A stretch of 64,000 nt of DNA from Turnera subulata (Eukaryota > Streptophyta > Magnoliopsida > Malpighiales > Passifloraceae), in contig JAKUCV010002355.1 in assembly GCA_028386065.3 (NCBI GenBank), positions 1 through 64,000 of the forward strand. The letters are read 5' to 3'. Under the pieces are notes generated by a model. That model saw nothing but the letters and a program-made list of their open reading frames with translations. It searched no databases and had not been told where the DNA came from. The stretch's first letter is position 1, and every line of letters begins with the position of its first letter. This document shows, piece after piece, positions 55,534 to 64,000 of the stretch. Both the position numbers and the translations under genes were made by a program.

Positions 55534-56178
55534 CAGAAGCTTGAGTCTAATATATGCCGAATGATCTGAATCCTGGTATTTCTGTTATTTCTTTTGTACT
55601 AAGGATGTGTTGTGTTGTGTGAAGCCTTTGTTTCCTGCTCCTGTGCTGGGGTTTTATCAGAATTGGTGGTCAAAAGCATCATGTTGCTTCTTTTTCGTTT
55701 CTGTTCGTGAGTAATTAATCTCTGGCCAAAGTTCATTGTATACCTCAAAAAGTCAAAAGAAGTGCAAGTTCTCCATCCTTCACGTTATTAATTTCTGCGA
55801 TGGGTGCATTGGCTCGATCGGTGTTAAGATTCGAATCCAAAATCTCACTTATCTTGGTTTTGCAAAAATACCAATGTGCTACAAGTCTATTGGTAAAGAA
55901 ATTAACTAAAAATTGCATGTTTTTAGTAAGTAGAACACCTGTCTCGTCACAGACTTCCCAAGGATATTTTTGAGCACTAGATGTAGAATATAAAAAATTC
56001 ACACACAATATAAACTTTTTATTTAATTTGAAACCTAGGCGAGGTGCCCCTCACGGTTGCCACACTCATAACTGTTATTTGCTACACATATAATAAAACC
56101 CTAACACACCTATTTATATAGACTCTGACTTGACGGACAAGACAAGACTCTTAAACCGAACCGGACTTGGACTCTTAA
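55534..56178. other. downstream flank of the dioxygenase pseudogene
   Basis: Homologous to the downstream flank of the second dioxygenase gene (43100-43360), including GCCAAAGTTCATTGTATACCTC and CTTCACGT-ATTAATTTCTGC. No gene. It ends at an ambiguous base (N) at 56179. Confidence 0.6.
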
Positions 56179-56179
56179 N

Positions 56180-59049
56180 TAATTTTTCCCTTACAAATTG
56201 CAAGGGATCTGTCCGTCACAAGTGTTATATTCCAAAAACGGATTTGTGAGGGTTTTTTCCGTTGCTATTAGTGACGGGTGAAATTTCCGTGACAAATAGT
56301 GACGGATTTGGTCCCTTGCAATTTGTAACGGATGAAATTATGCAATTTCCGTTGCTATTAGTGACGGGTGAAATTTCCATTTTCACTAATTATTAAAGAG
56401 TAAAAACTTTTAAAAATATATTTTTTGCATGATTTTATTTAAAAAATATTCTTACTTTTTCATTTTAAGTCATATTAGAAACTTTATTAAATTAACATGT
56501 CTTGAAAGAAATCTATATTGAACTTTAATTTATTTAGAAAGTAATTAATAACATACTTATGCTTCTAAAAAAACTATTTTTTAAAAAATAATTTCTTAAA
56601 ATTCATATGAATTTGGAAGATATTAAAATTAATATTTCATGAAGCTATATGAAATTAAATTACTAACATAGCTCGCGTTATTACAACATATGTTCCATTA
56701 CCTTACGAGCAAAAAAAGAAAGCGTAATACATATAAGTATAAAAAAGGACGACCCTAAGGATTGTAAGTGGGCATAATCTTATAATTAATTCTTAGAATA
56801 AGTGATTTCAGAAACTTATTCCATTGGCAACTCGAGGGCAGATGGTCGAGCTTTGCCATGAAACCAAGAGCCGGATTAGTGGAATTGATGAGGACTAAAA
56901 CCGATGACATTTCGATGGTGAATAATGGTTTTTCTCCTTATTTAATGGTTTTTTTTCCGGCCATCCAAGCACCGTGATTGTGTGGTCACATATAGTCTCG
57001 GCGTTGTCAACTCATGTGTGTAACATCTCAATTTTTTAAAATATTTTTATTTATAAAAAATTAAAAGTATTATTTTTGGCCTAATATAATTTTTTAGTAA
57101 TTTTTTCGCATAGGAATTTATTTTTCTTATTGTTCAACGATTTCTAAAAATTTCATTATAATTTATTTTAATGTAGATGAGGGAAGTTTAAAAAAAAATA
57201 AGCTAATTTTTGGAAAATATTTTGTGGTGTCATTTCATCTATAGATACTTTACTCTATGTTTATATAAAAAATATTTAACTTTTTTTCTAAATTTTCTGT
57301 GAATCTTAAATGGTTTTATATTATTGTAAGAGTTTTTTTCTATATAATATTATTTAATTTTATTCAAATTAGTTCCTATAATTCAATAATTTTTAAAACA
57401 AGTTTGAAAATAATCTGAAAAAGAGTTCTCTTTGGAACACACAATTAGGCTGTGTTTTGATTAAAACGACCGTGTTTTGGTGAAGCTTGTACATAAAACA
57501 CCAAGACCATCGCGTTTTGACCTTTGAGGAGCACGTTGACTTGTGGAGGTTGAATTGCTAAACGACGCCGTTTAATCTTTAGTGGAAACCCTAGGGTTAG
57601 ACCTGGATATAAATTGCATCCTTAACTCCCTATCCTCACTTCTTTCCTCATTTTCTTCTGCCTCTCCCTCTCTCTTCTGCCTTTCTCTCACGTCTCTCTC
57701 CCTCCCCTTCTCTTCTCATTCTCCAAACCGTCCTAGCCACAGCCATCTAAACCAAGCACTCTTTTTCTTCTCCAAATCCTCCTAGCCGCCATCTATACCA
57801 CACACTCTTCTTCCTCTTTTCCAAACCCCCTAGCCGCTATCTAAACCACACACTTTTTTTCTTCTTCTTCAAACCCTCCTAGGCGCCATCTAACTACTGG
57901 TGGTTCTGTGATGAACGAGGCAAGCCAGGCTGGTTTCTGGTTTAGGTGAGAACGACGAGGCGAGCTTGGTTGTCTCGGTAGCCAGGAGACATAGTGAACG
58001 GCGCGTCAAGCTTAATCGACTGCGGATCTCGATGAATTTGGGGTCGAGAGATGGTTGAGAATCCGGTCCGGGAAATCTATGGGTAAGCATCTAATACTCA
58101 CTTTCCTTTCCTGATGATTTTGAGTTATGGTTGGTTGGGTTATGTTGATTGTTTAATTCCGGGTTCTAATGTTGTTTTGGTTGTTCTTTCTGGTTAAATT
58201 TGGGATTGTTGATGAACTGGTTGTATTCATGGCGAGTACGGCTTGTTGGTGACGGATTCTGGGTAGATCCAAGTGTCCAGTGGAGGCGGAGGCGAGCAGA
58301 CCCGAGGTCGGGATTCCCAGATCCGGTTCATCTAAAGAAGGTGGTGTGCAGATCTATCCGTGGCTTGATGTTTTCGAGCAGATCTGTAGGTGTAGGTGGA
58401 TATTCATTTTCAGGATTCTAGTTTAGTTTGTTATATTTTATTATGTAAAAATCATTATAATTTTTTTATTATAATTAACTTGTGCTTGTGTAAAAACATT
58501 GCAATAAAGATGTGCACTTTCCTTTTACTTTGTGCCAATAATTTTTTCTGTAATTACTCCTCCTATGCCTTCTCTATTGTCTGTTGATGCTTGTAATATA
58601 CGAATTAGCTTATATGTTTAATTTCCACTGTACCAAAAAAAGAAATACAATTAGGAAATATATTAAAATATCAATGTTGGTTTTATTTATTTTATTTGTT
58701 TTTGTAATTGTAGTTTGTGACAGATTTAGAGAGGATTGTGAGGGTTTTATTCATTTACATATGGTAAGGGATATAGGTTTGTGACGGAAAGAATCTTTGC
58801 AACTAGTGAGGGTTTTAGTTACGGGTAATTTGCAAGGGAAACAAGGCCGTCATAGTTATTAAGGAACGATTCCTGGCCAAATCCGTCGCAAAATGGTCCC
58901 TTACAAATTTCCTCACAACCGAATTTGCAACGAAGGGTTTAATCAAGGATTTCATCCGTGACAAATTCCGTTGCAAATACCAAAATCCGTTACAAATTGT
59001 AGAAAATCCCTTGCTAAATCTGAGAGTAAAGGGCTGCATTCTAGTAGTG
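56180..59049. mobile_element. CACTA-like DNA transposon lacking its left terminus
   Basis: The right end reads TTCTAGTAGTG, the complement of the CACTACTAGAA terminus typical of plant CACTA (En/Spm) elements. Both flanks contain many short subterminal words of the type CCGTTGCTATTAGTGACGG and TTTGTGACGG, as in that superfamily (56190-56390 and 58720-59030). The left terminus would lie at about 56179, where the base is N. No transposase is visible. Inside, TGTAACATCTCAATT at 57018 resembles a Gypsy LTR start, and 57590-58080 is CT-rich leader-like DNA, so other insertions may be nested. Confidence 0.7.
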
Positions 59050-59141
59050 GACTGACTGGAACATTGCTTCGAACAGTAACATCTTCCTTGAGTCAAACCA
59101 AATCTTCAGCTTCACATCATTTCAATATTGAAGGCATTGCT

Positions 59142-59990
59142 TCAAATGCTTGTTCCATGCCACTTCTTGCTTGCCAAAGAAATCTTGTGTCTCCTATCCT
59201 TTGTTATTTCTAAAAACACTTTCCCATCCTTCACTGCTGTCAAAAGCATTCCTCGCATCCTCACTGATAGAAACTTGTCAATGCAAGTAAAATCAATTTC
59301 TTCACCACAAATAAAATCAATTTCTCCAACTTCCTTCCTTTCATTCTCTTTTAACTTTCTCCCACGTTCTTGCTCAACTTCTATCAATTTGTCTCCCTGG
59401 CAAGAAAAATTATTTTCTTAAACTACTAGTTCTTTTTTCTCCTCCTCTTGAGAAAATAATTCTTCCACCTTGATTTTTGACAATCTGTAACACTCACCAA
59501 GAAACTTGGAAGCTTGACTGAAATCTGGCAGTGACAAATTTTCTACCTCGATTCTTCCCAATCTTCTGACTTCGTGATCAAACTTGTCTTCCATGTCGCA
59601 ACTTGTCAATGTGTCTGAACCACAAGAATTGTTCACTCCACTCTTCACAGTATCTATTTGACTGCCATTGCCATTATTATCACACTTTAGTTGTTCACTT
59701 GTCCTCCCCTTCCTAAAATTTAGGCGCTTCTCATGCACAATCAGTTTAGCTTTTAACACATCAATTGTCAAAGCCTTGAGATCTTGGAATTCTTCAATAG
59801 CTTTCACCTTATAATCAAAACTGGATGGTAGGCTTTGCAGAATTTTCTTTACAACTTCAAGATCTATCATCTTCTCACCATTACCTCTCAAACTAGTGAC
59901 AAATTTCTGTATCCGACAGAAATAATCATCAATTGTTTTATCCTCTCCCATAAGGAGAAGCTAAAACTCTTTTCTCAACTTTTGCAAATT
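59142..59990 (-). pseudogene. Copia-type gag fragment (UBN2 / gag_2)
   Basis: A minus-strand frame at 59951-59418 has the gag_2 pattern: DYFCRIQKFVTSLRGNGE-IDLEVVKKILQSLPSSFDYKVKAIEE, followed by LTIDVLKAKLIVHEKR. The frame upstream (LRKEF-LL) fits the same protein with a stop between. A second short frame (59387-59142) continues in a lysine- and glutamate-rich style. There is no protease, integrase or LTR, so it is a fragment. In retrotransposons this protein forms the particle that carries the RNA. Confidence 0.75.
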
Positions 59991-60224
59991 GACTTTTTTC
60001 CCATTCGTACATGAATTATAGTTATTTTCTCCAAAAATATTTCCATGAATATTCAGTATGCTGTCTTTATATATGTTATGTCACAGATGTTGAAAAATCA
60101 TATGGTCGTTTTACGCACACAATCACGGTTTCTCAACAACTATGAAACAACACGTATAATGGCAGCTTCATGGAAACATTTTTGGGCTCCTAGACGAATG
60201 ACCCTGATCTTCCACAGTATATCC

Positions 60225-61870
60225 CTTTCATACGGTGATATCCCTTCTAAATTGGGCATGAAAATGTTGTCCCTTTGCTAGCTACTCAACTTTTCTCCAG
60301 CTACATAAAATATCTTGAATGCGTATAATGCACTTGTATAGATGTAACTAATAGTCCAGAAATACCAGTTTTTTGTTGAAGAGCTATATATTTATCTAGC
60401 TTTAAAAATAGTTACGATCTCTTTTCTCATAATTTAAGAGTTATCCACTAATTTAATATCCTATAACTTGAGAGATAAAAGAGTATGGGAATATAATTAG
60501 AATATGGGAAAAAGACCTAATCTTCTTTAAGTAAGAACTCGTGGAGCCGAATAATTTGCCTGTAGTATCATCCAGATTAAAATTAGTAGCATTCCTCATG
60601 GAGGTGTAGTAGCAATGGTAGAGGGCAATCATGAATCATCTTGTTGTTCTATCAAAAAAAAAAAATGAATCATCTTGTTGTTGGGCTGGGCTTATGTTTG
60701 CTCTTGGGCTGAAAATTAGGCCTTCCTAAAAAAATGGGCAAGCAGAAATTGTATAAATATTTATAATTATGAGGTCGAGCCCATTTCAACAAGTGATCTC
60801 GATTCTGTATAGCAGAATTTTTCATCATCCTTTGTAATTCCTTTCTTTTTTCACACAATTATTCTCGGAAAATTGTAGTTGTTTCTACATATACAATCTC
60901 ACACACATAATACAAAAAGAGAGTAAAAGACAGAAGAATTTACTGGATTATGACAAGATTGCCTGTATATGGTTCATAGACAAAAAATGGAGGAGTTTTC
61001 CATCATTATAAGAAAGAAATACAGAATAGTACTGATGTTGTAAACGGAAATTGGGCGCAAAATTGGGGTATTTTTTTTTTTTATTATTGATAATGCAATA
61101 TGGTGATGAGCCCCGAGGTTGTGGACTGGTCCATGCTCTTGGACTTGGGCCTTAGGCCTATCCTAGACAGAAGTACATTTTGGTGATTTCTTTCATTTTT
61201 TTTGATACTCGTGATTTCTTTCATTCCCAAATCCCAAATAACAACTCTTCCCAGTGACTTGAATTTTTATAATTAAATAGAGCGATCCTCTACCTTGTCT
61301 CAGGTTGAGGCCGTGAGGATATCATATTGAGCACTAGAAAGTCTCAATATTCGTGTGTACGAATTGTAGTTATTTTTTTCCAGAAATATTTCCATGAATA
61401 CAGTAAGCTTGACTTCTTTTATATATGTTGTTTCATAGAAATCATGGTTACACAGTCACAGTTTCTCATCAAAACTGTGGAACGGTACATATAATTACAG
61501 GTTACTGAATTGGAGGAAATATTTTTGGAGAAAATAACTGCATTCCATAGACAATGGCTTTGACACTTTTTGGAGAAAATAACTGCATTCCATAGACAAT
61601 GGCTTCCTCAATATGTCCCTTTCGTACTGTAATAGTCCTTCCAAATTGGGAATGAAAATGTTGTCCCTTTGCTTCTCTAACCTTTTGTTAGCTGCATATA
61701 ATGGGGGTAATGCATTTGTATACATGTTTATTTGAGAATTACATATGTATACATGTTAATTGCCCAAGAAGATCAGTTTTTAATTGAATATATATTCATC
61801 ATGCTCTCACTAAAATCAAATAAAAACGTTCTCTTGTCTCATAATTTAAGAGTTGCCCACTCACATAATT
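60225..61870. pseudogene. promoter remnants of lost dioxygenase gene copies
   Basis: From 60225 the block GGTGATATCCCTTCTAAATT...AAAATGTTGTCCCTTTGC, found also at 43380, recurs, and again at about 61614-61690. At 60505-60590 the sequence resembles the core promoter and first bases of the dioxygenase genes: AAAGACCTAAT, then CTTTAAGTAAGAACTC (compare CTTTAAATAGGAACTC at 23547), then TTGCCTGTAGTA near where gene 1 codes for FPVV. No exon follows. The segment at 60800-61412 repeats 43640-44100. I infer one or two further cluster members lost by deletion. Confidence 0.5.
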
Positions 61871-62371
61871 TAAAGATACAAAAGAGAAAGAAAAAAAACA
61901 CGTGCGGAAAAACCTGGAAAGCGTGGCTTGCTTGAAGCTCAAATCCACATTCATTTATTTAAAGCAGAAGAATCAATTGGTCAATTTCCCTAAAATCCAC
62001 ATACATTCATAAGATAAATAACACAAATAACACGAAACATTAACTACATCTACAATTAAAAAAAAAAAAGATGTCGTTTGAGAGTACACGGCGTTGAGAT
62101 TTGGTTTAATTAATTCATGTGCTATCTTTTTTTTTTTTTTTAATTTCATGTGTTGAAGTTTACGAAGTACAGCTCACCGTATTAATGGTTCTGCTTACTA
62201 AAATTTTTCCAGCTGTGATCACATTGCATTCATTTAATTAGTTTAGAAGAAGAGAAACGGATTCACTCGCTATGTTTTAAATACTCCCTTGCAAACACTC
62301 GTGAGGGTTGTCATTTAGTTATTCTACAAAATATCACAAAGGCTAATGAAGTGATTACACTTAAAGCTTTA

Positions 62372-63342
62372 CAGGGGATTGAAACAAGGTGACCCCCTAT
62401 CTCCGTTCCTATTTAATATTGTGGTAGAGGGTCTCGCTGCCATGGTGTCGCAGGTTATAGGAAGTGGTTTTGTTAAGGAGCTAAGTGTTCGGCATTTACC
62501 TGTGTCTGTCCTTCAATTCGCCGACGATATTGTGTTGTTTTCCACGGATGATGCTGACTCTTTATTAAATTTAAAAAGATGCCTTAGATGTTTTGAGGTT
62601 ATGTCAGGGCTGCGTATTAATTTCCGTAAAAGCAGCCTTGTAGGGATTAACATACCTTCTAACCGTGCAGAAGAACTGGCGGGGATGTTGCATTGTAGGA
62701 ACAAGTGTCTACCAGTAAAGTACCTTGGTTTCCCTCTTGGGCAAAATATGAGTCGCATTCGAGCCTGGGATCCGGTGGTGGAACGGATTAGAGTTAGACT
62801 TGCATCTTGGAAAGGAAGATTTTTGTCTCTTGGAGCTAGAGGCACACTTATTCGAGCAGTCCTCAGTAATTTACCAATATATTTTCTTTCTGTGTTTAGG
62901 ATTCTTGTCGCGGTGGCCAAAAAGATTGCGGGTTTACAAAGAAAGTTTTCGTGGAGTGGTGTTAGGGATAAACAGAAGTTGTGTTTAGTGGCATGGGATA
63001 AGATTGCTAAACCAAGGAATAGAGGGGGATTGGGTATTGAATCAATTCTATCCAAGAACAAGTTTTTATTATTTAAGTGGGTCTGGCGGTTCATTAATGA
63101 CAATTCTCGTGGTTCGGATGGTGCTGGGTGGATTAGTATTGCTAGGAATGTATATCAGAATTTAGGAAATGAGTCTTGGCCATCTTTTAGTGATGGAAGA
63201 TCGTCATCTATATGGAGAAATATTAGCAAGTCTGGGGATAAGGGGAGCAATGGTAGTGTTGGTTTTAACGAATTAGTCTACATGGAAGTAGGAGACGGTA
63301 GGAGACGTAGTTTCTGGTGTGATAGGTGGTCTGAACAGGGTG
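62372..63342 (+). pseudogene. LINE reverse-transcriptase fragment
   Basis: Open from LKQGDPLSPFLFN (about 62372) through the catalytic FADDIVLFS, KYLGFPLG, SWKGRFLSLGARGTLIRAVLS and the thumb region to about 63342. There a poly(T) of another LINE interrupts it. It begins abruptly inside the reverse transcriptase, so the 5' part is missing. The nearest relative here is the LINE at 33126-39344. Its frame is unbroken, unlike the full-length LINEs. Confidence 0.88.
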
Positions 63343-64000
63343 TGTTTTTTTTTTTTTGGTAATAATATGGCCCTAAGGCCTTAGAACACTACAATTATAG
63401 TAGATATTCTCGAACTAGTCTATCCTGGGCAATGCCCATTACATCAAGCTTTAAATTGTCTCTAATACAAACCGGAGCACAATCAAAATGGACACTACGA
63501 AAATCCAACGAGCAACCGAGGTTAGCCAATTTATCAGCACAACCATTGGCTTCTCGGTAAATATGAGAAATCTGGATCATCCACGACTTGTTGAGGAGGG
63601 ACGAAATCTTGCTCAGTAGAGTGAGATTGCCATCCCTCGGGGGTTCTGCACCCATGAGTAGTTGCTGGACTGGTTTAGAATCAACCTCCAATTGCACTGT
63701 AGTCGCACCTTTCTCCCATGCCAATTCCAAGCCAAGGAGCACAGCCCATAACTCAGCCTTAAGGGCTGAGCATACACCCACATGAGAGGCAAACCCACAT
63801 ATGAATTTACCACATTCATCTCGGATTAAACCCCCTGCACCAGCCAATCCCGGGTTGCCCCGAGAGGCTCCATCTGTGTTCAGTTTCCACGCACCAGGTT
63901 TAGGAGGTTTCCAAAAAATCGGCACTGGAATTTTAATACCTGAACCCTTGAGTGATTCCTCCATGCGTAATGCATTCTTCACCTCCTCGGCATAAGCCCG
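63343..64000 (-). mobile_element. 3' end of another LINE with RNase H, continues beyond the window
   Basis: A poly(T) run at 63343-63357 is the reversed poly(A) tail. The minus-strand frame 63982-63395 is an RNase H domain with LNTDGASRGNPG, ELWAVLLGLE, EVDSKPV and HIYREANGCADKLANLG. These are the metal-binding aspartate, glutamate, aspartate and final aspartate positions. The frame is open to the window edge. It is inserted in the LINE fragment at 62372-63342. Confidence 0.88.

Noticed and set aside
1..64000. CRISPR-like arrays, prokaryotic operons or a bacterial origin
   Set aside because: Repeats are transposon-derived, genes have introns and all recognised proteins are plant or transposon families.
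1..64000. tRNA, rRNA or snRNA genes
   Set aside because: I looked for conserved boxes and cloverleaf arms by eye and found no convincing case; a covariance-model search would be needed to exclude them.

Overview
This is a stretch of plant nuclear genome, almost certainly from an angiosperm and probably a eudicot. It has intron-bearing genes with GT-AG splice sites, AT-rich intergenic DNA, plant-specific protein families (DUF295/KIB-type beta-propeller, DOXC-type 2-oxoglutarate dioxygenases, a basic-7S-globulin/TAXI-like protein) and many plant transposons of several classes. I cannot name the species. There are no rRNA or tRNA genes that I could recognise and no prokaryotic features.

Host genes are few. 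At the left edge are two tandem copies of a DUF295/KIB1-4-type gene, both broken. In the middle and right are members of one 2-oxoglutarate/Fe(II) dioxygenase (2-ODD) cluster. Two copies are intact with the same three-exon structure (23633-25152 and 41938-43096, 322 codons each). One is a pseudogene (54617-55533), and promoter remnants of further copies lie at 60.2-61.9 kb. A single-exon basic-7S-globulin/TAXI-like gene lies on the minus strand at 44287-45603, and its upstream DNA carries diverged tandem repeats.

Most of the rest is transposons, many with boundaries fixed by target-site duplications (TSDs). A full-length LINE with RNase H lies at 3365-9250. A decayed Copia element with short LTRs spans 10665-18277 and contains a solo LTR and a LINE fragment. 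A hAT transposon lies at 18728-22021. A small TIR element lies at 26404-27928. A Mutator-like element spans 28045-40060 and has been invaded by a solo LTR, a second Mutator-like element and a 6.2-kb LINE. From 46 to 64 kb there is a mosaic: a 0.9-kb tandem duplication, a truncated LTR copy, LINE pieces, a small LTR retrotransposon carrying a captured SWIB/DEK_C-like gene fragment, a CACTA-like element, a Copia gag fragment and two LINE ends.

Two signals stand out beyond this catalogue. First, several LTR elements carry arrays of short hairpin words (for example GGGATGTCTATCCC and CCAGCCAGAAGCTGG) in which both arms of the stem have changed together, as if the paired structure were kept. Second, the small LTR element at 51670-53864 carries a captured chromatin-protein fragment instead of its own polyprotein.
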